The position numbers were made by a program, and so were the translations under genes. From Geosiphon pyriformis (Eukaryota > Glomeromycota > Glomeromycetes > Archaeosporales > Geosiphonaceae): a stretch of 64,000 nt of DNA. Below the pieces are notes generated by a model, which searched no databases, had not been told where the DNA came from, and saw nothing but the letters and a program-made list of their open reading frames with translations. The stretch's first letter is position 1. The number at the start of each line of letters is the position of its first letter. The stretch lies in assembly GCA_016748015.1 (NCBI GenBank), contig JAAOMT010000602.1, forward strand, positions 323,696-387,695, in the 5' to 3' direction. Positions 38,386-50,249 of this stretch are shown here, piece after piece.

Positions 38386-39352
38386 TGTTACCAACTGAAA
38401 TTTGAGATATTAATTAACATGAAATTACTTTTATAATTCCTATCACTAATTAGCATATATTATTGTTTCAAATCATCACTTATTATTCAATTAAATTATC
38501 GAATATTACCAATTAATTAATAACCCGATTTGTACTATAGAAATTAGGACAATCAAATTACACAATACTCTGAACCAGTTAATATTCAAAAGTTTGCCAA
38601 AATTTGTGTAAAATTTGCTGAAATAATTGATAGTTCACTGAAATATTCAATAGTTCATAGAAATAACTTGTAAGTTTGCCAAAATATACCTTTAATTCGT
38701 CAAAATCATAGTAAAGAAAATAGTTTAAGTTTACAGACTAGTACTACAACAAGTTGTATAAAAGAAGAGCTTCTCTCTTTGAGAAAATGTATTCTTACTT
38801 TTAGATATCTAAATTGAATCAATTCAATACACAAAAACGAAATAAATATCAAATAATTCAAAAATCAACTTCTTAACTATTGTATCTGAAAATTCCCAAA
38901 ACCCAACTAACGTTTTGAAATTGATTAGCTACCAATTTCAGTAAACTGTTAGTGATTTCAGGCCTGGATAGAAAAACGTTTCCCTTGATAAAATCCTATT
39001 TCTTTTATATTTCTTTTATTTTCTTTTCTTTTCTTATTACAATCATTAGGGTAGCCTACAGACAAGATTCCTGTAGAAGAGTTGACTTTCACAGCAAAGT
39101 AACTACACATTTTTAGTGAGCTTCCAGATGAGCAATTTCTGGAAAAGAGTTGATGTTTACTACAATGTAACTACATAAAGTAACTGGCAAGGAATTGGCT
39201 ATTCCATTTATAAGCCCAGCAGTTTAAATTATAGGAGATAATTTGAAGATAAATTCAGTTATTGGAGGTTCAACCACATTCAGAAAATGTGAATTCACAA
39301 CAAACAGGCATTGACAACATTTAAAAAAAGAGACCAAAAACCTCTGGTAATA
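38386..39352 (+). mobile_element. Solo LTR inserted in LINE-B
   Basis: A 967-bp unit begins TGTTACCA and ends TGGTAATA. It is flanked by GTGT (38382-38385) and GTAT (39353-39356), a 4-bp duplication with one transition. It has a TATAAAAG box near 38757 and an AATAAA near 38839, as expected of an LTR. No coding sequence. Its relatives are at 57794-58780 (opposite orientation) and 34013-34784. A MITE-like DNA element is an alternative, since the ends are short inverted repeats, but LTR ends also look like this. Confidence 0.75.
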
Positions 39353-40707
39353 GTATTCCGGTTTGGGTTTGTCAGTTCTTTTTTTGTCTTAATGATCAGT
39401 TTGGTTTGGAAAATTGCTATATGCAATGCTTGGGGCATGAACAATTCTATAAAGCAGAAAAATATTGTTTGTTGGCACAAGGATATAGACAATTTGATTT
39501 CGATTATTACTAAAATTAAGTTAAGGAGTAAGATTCATCTGTGGATTGCTAATAGATTTAATGGTGTTTATGTTTTCACTTCTGATGTGAATTCTGGTTA
39601 TTTGGATTCTGGTGTTGCCATTATTATAGACATTTCTTTGGCTTATCATGTATGTAAAATTTTTAAGATATCTGGTCAGCTCCTTTCTGTCAGACTATTT
39701 TTCAAGAATAAACTCTTTGTTTTAATTTTGGGGCTTTATGCTGGTGCCTCTTCTGTGGTTTGATTCTTTTAAGCTGGTGATATTAATTCTATTATTACAA
39801 AGGCTATCAATGAGTCTTTTTTTGTCATCTTTGGTAGTAATTTTAATGAAAATAATTCTCATAAGTATGTGAGTTTCCAAAAATGTCTTGATTTGGAACT
39901 GGTCAATTCTTTGGTAGGTAGCTTGGTTGTAAAGAAACATACTTAAAAAATTTTAAGAGGCATCATAAAGACAATTAATTATGTGTTTGTTTCTCAAAAT
40001 TTGGTTAATACTATAGTACATTATAATATTTTAGAAGTCAGTAAACATTTTGACATAGATTACCGAGCTGTTAATGTGTTTGTAGATTTGGGCAGATTTT
40101 TGGATATACATTTGAACTCTATTTGCAAACAAGTGAACAAGAATTGTTGAAAGTTTGATTTTAGAGGTGCTAATAAGAATAAGTGAAGCAATTTTAGGAA
40201 AGCCACATCAGCCAATACTGTAATGTTCTTTGTTAAGTTTGCCACTGCTGTGAAATTCTCAGATTTAGATATGATATGGGATATTGTTTGTAGGATAATG
40301 ACTCTTTTGGCTAGTGTAATTTTTAAAAAAAAATGGTTCAAAGGTTTTAATGGTGTCTTCATATAGAATTTTTCGAGACTTCATAAGCTAAAGCTTCTGG
40401 TTTCAAAGATTGTCAGGGCATCTTATGAAGAGAGTAATGTTAGTTTTGTCTCCCTTATAAAATGATAGGACTTTTTGGATGATGTTAATTCTTCAATTAT
40501 TCAGAATCTTATAGACACTAGTGTGAGTTTTAATCATGTCTATTCTGCTTTTTATGGTATTAGAAAGTCTTATTGTGTATTCAAGCTTGTTAAATCTCTA
40601 AGGACTAATGAGGCAAACATCAAATCTGCTATAGATAAGAGGATAGAGAGCTTTGTGACAAATAAGAGTCATACTATCAAGAGTGTGCTGGAACACCCCT
40701 TCTACAA
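39353..40707 (+). pseudogene. LINE-B endonuclease and linker
   Basis: It resumes directly after the solo LTR. It shows WIANRFNGVYVFTSDV, SGVAIIIDISLAYHV and ILGLYAG. The catalytic GDFN region reads FGSNFNEN (Gly-Asp changed to Gly-Ser). FDIDYRAVNVF is followed by the long linker up to IESFVTNKSHTIKSVLEHPF, where element 1 interrupts it. Many stops, mostly at former Trp and Gln codons. Confidence 0.7.
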
Positions 40708-41588
40708 TGTTACTTATAAAAAAATGAGTATAAGAAAAGTAGTAAAAAAATCATATAAGAAAATAGACCAATAGAAGATTAGTATTTAGCATGGAAGCAC
40801 ATTGCTCAGCAATTTGGAGCAATATTAGAAAACATGGCACATTGCTTAGCAATGTGGAGTGATGTCAAAAATTAGGACACATTGCTTAGCAATATGAGCA
40901 TTGCTCAAAAAATTATAGCACATTACTTGAGAATATAAGCGATTTTGTAGAACATCAATTATGTATATATAGTGGTAACATTAGAAGTAGAAAAGACAGA
41001 ATCCTTTTAGTTAGAGACCTCTCAGTTTAGATTTCATCTAGACAACTTTTCAAATCACAATAAATAACTATTTGCTGTCTAAGAAACCCACTTCCACTAT
41101 CAACACTCTATGTTAATAGTACTTGATACTTAACCACACTGAAACAATAGCTCTTAATCATAGCTATTGATGAGATACTAACTTGTAAATTATCTTGGCT
41201 TATTTCTTACATTTTTTCATTTTCTTTATTTCTTTTTTTTGATTTTTGTTGTATACTAATTGATTAAAAACACTGAATTATTAATGTCATGGATAGCCTG
41301 GTAAAAGACCCAAAAATAAGAGTAGCATTATATATATTATTGAATAGCTTACCAGAAGGGCATGACTGTCAAAATAAATCCAGCCACCAAGCTGAGAAAA
41401 AAATTGGGAAACAACTTACACAAAACTGTGAATAATATCAACAAAGAATCTCTATTTATTATACAAAAGACTTAACTAAAACCTTCAGATACAACCAACA
41501 TACTAGTATTACCACCATTGTCAAGATATTGAGCACCAAGTTATGGATTTGTTATTTGATTTGAGACCTCAAGTAATTACCTGTAACA
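40708..41588 (+). repeat. Element 1 5' LTR
   Basis: 881 bp, TGTTACTT to CTGTAACA. The U3 region at about 40796-40935 has tandem units around the palindrome TTGCTTAGCAA (also TTGCTCAGCAA). A TATATATAG box is at about 40970 and AATAAATAAC near 41060. The 3' LTR is about 80 bp shorter because it has fewer of these tandem units. Differences seen between the two LTRs in the first 100 bases are all transitions. Confidence 0.9.
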
Positions 41589-41590
41589 TT

Positions 41591-41607
41591 TGGTGCTCCC
41601 TGTGAGG
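41591..41607 (+). other. Element 1 primer-binding site
   Basis: TGGTGCTCCCTGTGAGG lies two bases after the LTR. It begins TGG, complementary to a tRNA 3' CCA, and would pair with a tRNA ending GGGAGCACCA. The tRNA identity was not determined. Confidence 0.7.
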
Positions 41608-41650
41608 TATAATTTTACAAAAAACCAGCACCATCACCACCCATCTAAAA

Positions 41651-42413
41651 GTGGCAGAACCAGAAAACATAGGAGCTAACCATTTAGAATTTGCAAAATC
41701 TTTATTTCAACACTACTGTCAACATTTGGGATTAATCTTGAATCACATATTAGCAGAATTAGCCTTCAACTTTTACATCAATAAAAGAATTGTCTACTTA
41801 TTAGGAACAGCAACAAATACTGAATCAGCAAGAGAAATTTTTTACAACAAATTAATCCAAAACAGCAGCTTATCAACAAACTATAATTTTGCATCTATCA
41901 TCACTGAAATTAATAAAGAAATTGAACATTACACACAACAGAGATATCCAATCATTTATGCAAGTAAAGGCAAAAAAAAATTACAAACACTAGCAGTAAC
42001 ACCCAAAAGAATATAACCACCCACTTGGAAGAAACACAGAGTTGAATTACCCACCAATCTATCATATTATTATACTTCTGGAAGTGTTATCAATATCACA
42101 TCAATAGGTGCATCCACATCAAACGTGACATCAACATTTGGACAATTCCTATTTCAAAGTAAACAAAGAAAAGAAGACTTATTAGGACCATACAGTGCAT
42201 ATTTTGAAGGATTTAAATTATGATCATCAACATCATTAGGATTTCGATTATCATTACCTCAACTAGATTTCGGAACCACAAGTTTTTGGAAAGTTACAGA
42301 ATCGGAAGAAGAACAAGAAGAAGAGAAAAAAGAATCTGAGGATCAGGAATTTACTTACCAAAACCCAATTCCAAGAAACCCAGAATTTGAAATCCTGAAC
42401 ATTTAAACTTCAA
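41651..42413 (+). pseudogene. Element 1 gag N-terminal region
   Basis: The frame reads AEPENIGANHLEFAKSLFQH onward, then NYNFASIITEINKEIEH, and stops at a TAA (42014-42016) where element 2 has CAA (RIQPSTW). Further pieces to about 42405 are acidic (EEEQEEEKKESEDQE). No ATG opens the frame: a GTG stands at 41651, and the corresponding frame of element 2 is open from the PBS. Confidence 0.6.
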
Positions 42414-42613
42414 AACATCTAAATCTAGAAAATCCGGAAATTAAAACTCCAAATATTCAGACACTGCCAACTCAGGATAATCGAAACCCCAATCTAACTA
42501 ACCAAATAAACTTACCTCCAGTAATCATCATTGATCAACCATCAATTAATTCAATAGCTGAACCCATATAACAACCACTTCAACAGCCATCACAACAACC
42601 CAATTTAGACCCA

Positions 42614-43440
42614 ATGGCCTACACACCAATTGCAAAACTCAACAATTTTACTGGTGAAGAAGATGACACTCAAGTATGGCTGAACGACGTGGAAAAAGCC
42701 ATCGCAATTAATGGATGGAATGATGCCCGAGCAATGCAAGCCATTCTTTACTTTTTCAAGAATACTGCCAATTCATGGTATTAAAGCTTGATTAATAAAC
42801 CACAAGACTTCAATGTTTTCAAAGTGGAATTCTTAAGATACTTCAGCAACAATAACAGTATCAATTGCCTAGTTAATATATTCACCACTATGAAGTAAGA
42901 AGAAACTGAAGCAGTTACTACTTACCTAGGATGCTTCCATAAAAACCTGCACCAAATCTAAACAATTAACGCCAACTATTTCACAGTGCCACAGATTCTC
43001 AACCAGTTTATCTGTGGCCTATGCAGCAGTATCTTGCAACATATACGTCTATTGTATCCAGGTACTCTTCAAGACACAGTCACATGTGCCAGAGATTTTG
43101 AATCAGCTGAGTCAGAGGCCAACCATGTCCAAGCCATTAATCTAGTAATGAACAAATCATCTGAATTGAATTTCAAATTGGAAAAATTCAGAGAAACAAT
43201 TAATCAAAAGATAGAGGAATACTTAGTTAACAACAATCAGGTCATTTATCAATCATCACAATGATGTGATAATCAAGGAAACTATAATTGTTCACAGAAT
43301 CAACCACATTTATCTTCATTGACTAATCAACAATGGCAACAGGAAACATATATCTGCCACTATTGTGGTAAATAAGAACATATCCAAATCAACTGCAGCT
43401 AGTGTTTAAATAACCAACAATTGGAAAATCTATATGGAAA
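42614..43440 (+). pseudogene. Element 1 gag capsid-like region and CCHC knuckle
   Basis: It begins MAYTPIAKLNNFTGEEDDTQ and shows the Retrotrans_gag pattern: VWLNDVEKAIAINGW, ILYFFKNTANSWY-stop-SL, FNVFKVEFLRYF, and ILNQFICGLCSSILQHI. The nucleocapsid knuckle at 43355-43396 is CHYCGK-stop-EHIQINC, with all C-C-H-C ligands kept but a TAA where element 2 has CAA (Gln). Stops also fall at 42782-42784 and near 42896. Confidence 0.75.
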
Positions 43441-43723
43441 CTCTGATCACTGATTTCCAACTTCGAATCATCAATTAAACTCAGCACAATATCAACTCAC
43501 TTACTTGCCAATGACACAGCAATTAATTTATCAGCCATCAGTATATCAAACTCCAATTTATTAACTGCAGCCTCAACCAATTTACCAGCTGTAGTCATCA
43601 GTAATATATCAACTGCAGTCACAAATAATCTATTAACCTCAACAAATTCAAATGCTGTCCCAAAACTCAGCTCAAATGACATCAAGAAATCCCAGACCCA
43701 GAATTACCCAAAACTAGAAATCA

Positions 43724-44400
43724 GTGATGGTTATTCACCAACCAATCCCCAACTCCTCTTACCAACTCACTGAATCACACTCTCGGAATTCAAATACCAG
43801 TTCCAACCAAAACCCAAATTCCCAACACTATTTAAGTCTTCTGGTTATCCCAAAAAACACCACTACTAATAACCCAGAACCCAATCAACAAACAACACTT
43901 ATCAACAATATCCCACCAGTAACCATTACCAATGACAAATTGTTAGCCACCATCTTTTCTTTTGAACTCAAGGAAACCACAACAGTACCACTATTCAGTG
44001 GAGCCGCTTTAAAGAAAAAATCCATCATGGCTATGTACACTGATGTAAAAGTTGATAAACACTCCATCAAGCTGATCTTAGATAGTAGATCAGCTGGCAG
44101 CATTATTACAAAACAACTCATGGACCAATTAGGTCACCGAGTTGATTGTACTGCCAGTGCCAGAATTATTACAGCTAATGGAGCGACCAAAACACCCATT
44201 GGAGAAATTGATAATCTACTCATAGAAGTCAATGGCATTATTATACCAATTAAGGTACTGGTAATGAAAGCTACCCAGTACTAGGCCCTTGTTGGCAATA
44301 ACTGGCTGTCCAAAGCCAGCACCATTATAGACTGGAACACTCAAAAAGTCCAACTCAGTCAACATAACCAACATACAAGGGCACCAGCCATCTGTGGTCA
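43724..44400 (+). pseudogene. Element 1 aspartic protease
   Basis: The retropepsin-like domain shows IKLILDSRSAGSIITKQLMD, where the catalytic D-S/T-G triad reads DSR (Gly to Arg by G to A). IITANGATKTPIGEI and VLVMKATQY precede a TAG, then LVGNNWLSKASTIIDW. Element 2 keeps DSG. The upstream 43724-43960 is a low-complexity linker. Confidence 0.75.
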
Positions 44401-44779
44401 CTTCAAATCAAATTACCACACTACACCCTTGATCGAACTGGAAGAAGAAAAACCAAAACCTACCTGGAAGGCATACCAAGTGTCATGGGCTAACAATGAC
44501 CACAATGAACTGCTGCCAATACTTGCCTGGGATGACAATGACAATAGAAAAGAGAAACAAAAAAAAGAACATACCTGGGGAACTACCATCAACATTTGGA
44601 CTGACAACAACTAAAGCGAGATGCCACCAATTCTAGACTGAGAAGAAAAAAACAAAGGAAAAAGGAAAGAAAGAGAAGAAGATATACTGGAAGAAACCAC
44701 CACCACAGAAAAAATAACTAGTGGCTGGAAAAGAAAATACTCATGTGAACCAATGAAGAAGCCATCATATATATCTCTC

Positions 44780-45400
44780 AAATGCAAAGACTGTGGAAAG
44801 AAACTTTCCTCCATGGAAGCTTGGATCGCTCTTGACAAAGACTATTGGACAAAAACCTACTATTACTATAAACCATGCTATAGAGAATGATATGACTACC
44901 CAAAAAGACAAAGCAAGTAGGACAATGAACCATGTCTTACTTGTGACAAACAATTACTTAACGAAGGAATGTGGAATGATATTTCTAGTCAAGGAGGAAC
45001 ATGTGATACTTCATGTTAGTATACAATCCTCATCAGCAATTGGGTGAGTTATGGCATACCAATAACAGCTGTCTGGCACTGAGCAATCTCTTGCTTAAAC
45101 AGCTACCTGTACAACAAGGATGAGATCTGGTGGATGGCAAATGCCAAAGTCAAAGGAGCCATGCCCAGTGAGATCCTGGAAATTAAAAACAACCCATCTA
45201 AACAGGTTGACATTATCCTTGTCCCAAATCCAGATGCTTTTCTCGACATAGAAACCAACCTTGAAGACTTCCATGAACACTACCAAAATTTAGCACCTAT
45301 TAGAGAAGAACAAGAGCAACATTTGGCTCAAATAAACACTAAACTATGTGATTACTGTTTGATCCCATGTGACTTCTAATATTGTAATGAGTGTGACCTC
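44780..45400 (+). pseudogene. Element 1 Cys-rich zinc-binding modules
   Basis: Between protease and dUTPase come CKDC (44783 onward), a KPC pair, CLTC (near 44935) and a C-x3-C pair near 45000. After a charged linker (45134-45340) there is CDYCLIPC, then YCNEC at 45347-45394. The spacing of CxxC pairs suggests zinc ribbons or a RING-like fold. The same order is present in element 2, so the modules are a real part of the family. Function unknown. Confidence 0.55.
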
Positions 45401-45409
45401 ATTTACAAT

Positions 45410-46468
45410 TTGCCAATCCGAATGATCTACATGATCCCAGAAGAAGAAGAACCAATTAGCAGCTGCACATCAGAATTAAAATCAACTTTCAATTCCAATT
45501 CAAACTCTGACAATAATAATAATGAAAACACCAGTTCCAATTTCATTCAATATGACAACAACAATAACAACAATTTAAACTCAGATTCAAACTCTAATTT
45601 GAACTATGAACAATATATCGCACTTTCTGACCTCACTAAGGAGCAGGAACTGAAATGGTTCAGTGATAATAATGAAGATATCATGCCAGAATGTGCACAT
45701 GATACTAATGCCAGGTTTGATTTAAGATATCCAGAAAAAAATACCATCAAATTGAAACCACATTTGCACACCAGTGTTGATTTCAAAATAGCACTGGAAA
45801 TTTTAACAACAACAATGGTTCAACTAGCATTTAGGAGTAGTTTAGCAAAAAAGGGAATAAACATCAGAAGAGGAATAATTGATGTGAGATACATAGAAAA
45901 TATTATCACAATGCTACAAAATAATTCAGAAAAGACCTATATTATAAAGTCAAATGAAAAGATAGCACAGACAATATTTTTGCCTCTGGTGAAAATAGCT
46001 CAATTAGTATCAGTAGAAAAAAGGGAAGAACTAGGAATAACAGCAAGAGGAATACAGGGATTTGGATCAATGGGTAGAATAAATGTACCAATCAATATGG
46101 CAGAAAAAGAAATTGTTGGCCAAGGAGAAATTATCTCAACCAGTCAAGCAATTTTCATTCCATTATATGATCAATACATGGTAACAATAGAGAGAAAAGT
46201 GAAGAATCAGAATCAGATTTTTGAAGCAAAAACAAGCCTTTGTGAATCAGGAGAGATTGGACTCATCAATCTCCACATACCAGCCAAAAGCCACAACCAT
46301 ATCAAAATTCCCATTTACAACACAACAGAAGATGCTATTACAATACCAGAGGGAATCATCATTGGATACTTGAGCACTGGATTAGAAAATCAACCACCAA
46401 GCATTATTCCAGATTTTTCACAGCTATGTAGATATGTAGATATCACATCACAAACAATCTGTGGATGA
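45410..46468 (+). pseudogene. Element 1 dUTPase-like domain
   Basis: dUTPase hydrolyses dUTP to dUMP and PPi. In this 352-codon frame the five motifs of the trimeric family are present but eroded: NARFDLRYP, FRSSLAKKGI, GIIDVRYIENI (the Tyr that stacks on the base is kept, the following Gly lost), NEKIAQTIF and ARGIQGFGSMGR. After it comes the PR-RT connector, IPAKSHNHIKIPIYN and IIIGYLSTGLENQ. Element 2 has the better copy. Confidence 0.8.
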
Positions 46469-46480
46469 AATGAATGTTAT

Positions 46481-47208
46481 TTGTTTCAACCAGAACAATT
46501 GAAACAAATAAACATGAGAAATTTGGATCCACTCCAACATATGCAACTCAAGATATTATTCAACAACTTCAATGATATCTTTGCTAGCAAAAATGAATTT
46601 GGTAGAACTGACATCATTGAACATTGGATCAAGACTAAAGATGCTATGCCAATCAAACAATGAGCATACAGAGTACTACCAGCCAGCCATAAGATCATCT
46701 GCCAAAAGATCAACTGAATATTTGACAATGGGCTAATTCAGCCATCTATGAGCCCATGGTCATTACTAGTAGTACTCATCCAAAAGAAGAATGGGAAGAT
46801 CAGATTTTGTGTGGACTACAGAAAACTCAATGAAGTTACTTGTGGAGACAGCTATCCAACTCTGTAAATCCAGGAGCTATTTGATACTTTTGGAGGAAAT
46901 AAATGGTTCTTAATACTAAATCTAAACAGCAAATATTGACAAGTAGTCATGGATCCAGCAGACAAAAAAAAAATGACTTTTATGACAAGAGAAGAGAATT
47001 TTGAGTTTGAAGTCATGCCATTTGGCTTGATGAATGCTCCAGCCACATTTCAACGGTAAATGGAAATAGTATATACTGGCTTATTGTGGAAATCAGTAGT
47101 CATTTATTTAGATGACACCAATGTGTTCTCCAAAACATTTAATAATTATATGCATCATCTACAACAAGTGTTTAAAAGGCTATGATGAGCAAAGCTAAAG
47201 TTAAATAC
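46481..47208 (+). pseudogene. Element 1 RT, first part
   Basis: RT fingers and palm: INMRNLDPLQHMQLKILFNN, FASKNEFGRTDIIEHWIKT, FCVDYRKLNEVTCGDSYPTL, FEFEVMPFGLMNAPATFQR and the catalytic VVIYLDDTNVFSKTF. Stops include TGA at 46661-46663 (Arg or Gln position) and TGA at 46937-46939 (Trp in SNYWQV of element 2). Cut at 47208 by element 2, and continues at 57374. Confidence 0.8.
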
Positions 47209-48087
47209 TGTTACAGATGACAATTTCTGTTGTTAGATTAAATAACAAATCCATAACTTGGTGCTCAAATCTAGTTGCAGTTGATAGTGATCTGAAAATT
47301 TGTGCCTGAAAGGTTTGTATCTGAAAGGTTTGATTGAGTTTTTTGTATAATGGACAGAGATTCAATGGTGATAGTTTTATCTATAGCTTTTCGAAACCAC
47401 AGTTTTGTCAATTTCTTTCTCAGCTTGGTGACCAGTATTCCTCCTGGTAAGCTATCTTCAATTGAGTGTTCTACTCTTATTTCTGGGTCTTTTACCAGTC
47501 ACGTTTATTCTGATGTTAGTGCCTTGCACGTTAATTCTTAATAGAGTTAGTAAACAACAATAAAATCAAAGCAAGACAATAAAGAAAAGAAAAAAAATTA
47601 AAGAAAGAAAAAAAATAAGCCAAGGTGAGTTGCAAGTTAGTATTTCATCAATAGCCGTAATTAAGAGCTATTGTTCCAGTATGATCAAGTGTTGATTACT
47701 ATCAACATAAAGTGTTGATAGTGGAAATGGATTTGAGATAACAAATAGTTATTTATTAAATGATTGTGATTTGGAGAGTTGCTTAGATTAAATCTAAACT
47801 AAGAGATCTGTCTTTTCAGCTTCTAATCCTATTGCTATATATACATAATTGAGATTCCTCAATTTCTCAATTCTCCACAACAGGAATCCTGAAATTCCTG
47901 GAATTCTGCAATTTCTTTGAGAGGAATTCTGGAATTCTGAAATCCTGCAATTTCTTGTAAAAATCCTGTAATTTCTGGAATCCTGCAATTCCTGAGAGGA
48001 ATTCTGGAATTCCACATTTTATTACATCTACTTCTGATTGGCTAATAACTATGCTAATATATATTTTCTATATTTCTATAAGTAATA
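47209..48087 (-). repeat. Element 2 3' LTR
   Basis: 879 bp. It has the same TTCnnGAA array (47878-48013) as the 5' LTR. The inner terminal bases read TATTAC instead of TGTTAC, consistent with a G to A change. Confidence 0.9.
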
Positions 48088-48100
48088 TTATTCCCTCCTT

Positions 48101-48751
48101 TTAATATTGAGCTCCATTAAAATCTAACTTTGTTAATTCTCTTTTTTGAAGTATTTTCTGAATTTCATTTTCGAGAATTACTTGTGTTATTTGAGTCTGT
48201 AATTCTTCAAATTGAGCATTGGTGATCTTTTCTAATTGATTACTGGTAACTGTATCCATTGCTTTGTTGAGTAAGATTTCTGGTTGATCCTGAAATGCTG
48301 TGTGTATTTGGTATATGGCTTGGGCCTATGTAGATAAGTTGTTCTTTTCCACAAAATGTTCTAATTGTTGTAGTATTCTTGTGTTAAATAATCATTTTGT
48401 TTTATCCGTATATAGATTCTGGATATTTACATGTTGTCCCAAATAAAAATAACAATAGTTTCTTGGAAATTGTTGTATCCACCAATTCCAAGTTTCTTTA
48501 GTCAACTCTTGATATAGTAACTCTTTTGTCGACTCTTTTATTGCTAATTTTACTTTTGCAATGATTTTGTTCACAGTATTTTCAGTTTTCTTCTGTGTTC
48601 TATGTGGCGATGTCTTTCTAGTGTCTTGATATCAGATGGTTTGTTGATTAATTGTAATTTTCATCTCTTGGTGTTGAATCAATTGAAAAAGTTGTTGTGC
48701 TAGTGAGTGAATATTGTCTGTAATTTCCATTTTTCTGATATTTCTTGTCAT
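48101..48751 (-). pseudogene. Element 2 ORF3, conserved unknown
   Basis: It starts MTRNIRKMEITDNIHSLAQQ, includes NKIIAKVKLAIKESTKELLY and NWWIQQFPRNYCYFYLGQ, and ends LDFNGAQY at 48101. Two or three stops interrupt it. The stop abuts the PPT (48100-48088, AAGGAGGGAATAA), as in element 1. Confidence 0.6.
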
Positions 48752-48879
48752 ATTTACTATGTCTTTATATATTTTTTTGATGGATTAATTAACGTGTTGT
48801 TGTCAATGATGATGATTGGTTTCAAATCTTATGGAATCTTTTCTGGTTGGACTAGTATCCTTTGTACTCCTAATTGTAA

Positions 48880-50166
48880 AATATTACTGGTAGATGGTGG
48901 TGTGATGTTGTGGTATGATTTCAGTCGATCTCTATGTGCTGCTTTGGTTAAGATTTTGTTATCCAGTCTTAATTTGTAAGCTCCATTTCCTAGAATTTCT
49001 TCTATGTGAAATGGTTTATCCTATTTGGAATCAAATTTTCTACTTAATTGTTTTTTTGCTTAAGTATGATGTAAGAGTACTTTGTCTCCAATTCTGAATT
49101 CAACTGGTTTGTCTGGTAGTTGATTATCATGTCTTTTTTTCTGTTTCTCTTGTGACTTTTGTATATTATCAGTTGCTCTTTTTCATTTGTTTTCCAATGT
49201 TTCCATTAAGTCATATGTTCTTCTTAACAATGTTTCTTGGAAATTCTCTTCTGTTATTGATTCAATTAAATATGTGATAATCTCTATCTCAACTGATAAT
49301 ATTGCTGTTCTACCGTATATCAATTCAAATGGTGTTGCTTGTGTGGTGTCTTGTTTCATTGTCCGATAAGCCAATAATACTGATGATATGAACAAATCTC
49401 ATTTGTCTTGGTTTTTTTGGCTGAGTTTTGCTATTGCTTTACACAATGTTCTATTAAATCTTTCAACTAATCCATTGGTTTGTGGATGGTATGGTGATGA
49501 TAATGGTCTCTTAATTCCGAATTTTTGGCTTAGTTCTGCTAATGTTCTATTCACAAAATGGGTTCCTTGGTCTGATAATAGTTCTTTTGAACATTCATGT
49601 CGACAAATCAAATCTTGATGGACAAATTTGGCAACAGATTCTGCATCCACTCTTTGAGTTGCTTTTGCTTCTGGCCATTTCATAAGGTAGTCCATGGCTA
49701 CTGCAATATATTTGTTGTCTCTGTTGGTAATTGTCAATGGTCCAACTAAATCAATTCCAATGTAGTCAAATGATTGTTTCACTTTGATTGGTCTTAATGG
49801 TTCACTGAGTCTTGTTCCTCTTTTTCTTTGACAAACATTACAATTTTGCACATATTGGATGATGTCTGGATACATTGATGGCCAATAATATTTCTTTCTG
49901 GTTTTTTTTATGGTTGCTTCTTTATGAAAATGTCCTGCAGTTGGATCTGAGTGCATGTTGAACAGTATTGTCTCTTTTTCTGGTTCTGTAATTACTCTGG
50001 TTGGCTGATCTGAATCTTTTCTATTTTTTTGATAAAGTATATTTTGGTGAGTGATAAAATATTTGGATTGTTGTTTGATTTTCTTTTGTTCCAGTTGAGA
50101 TAATTTCTCCTTAAACTGTTGAATATCTATATAATGTTGAAGTTGTTGATATTTTTGTGTGTTCAT
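48880..50166 (-). pseudogene. Element 2 integrase
   Basis: A 255-codon intact frame (50166-49399) carries the HHCC unit (MHSDPTAGHFHKE; CNVCQRKRG), YIGIDLVGPLTI, LLSDQGTHFVNRTLAEL and NGLVERFN, so the DDE triad is complete. The continuation 49395-49183 reads LAYRTMKQDTTQATPFELIY. The C-terminal SH3-like part lies near 49110-48890. Integration is by 4-bp staggered cuts, judging from the TSDs. Confidence 0.85.
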
Positions 50167-50249
50167 CTTTTGTTATATTTTCGTGAGTATTGTTTTAGTT
50201 TTGTTATATTTTTTTGGGTTGAAATGTTCTTAGATTTGTCTCATTCGCA

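Noticed and set aside
40796-40935. CRISPR-like spaced repeats
   Set aside because: Imperfect tandem units within an LTR of a eukaryotic retroelement; no spacers or cas genes.
47350-47541. 63-codon frame, also found at 56640-56834
   Set aside because: It recurs because both are the LTRs of element 2; it is antisense to the element and carries no motif.
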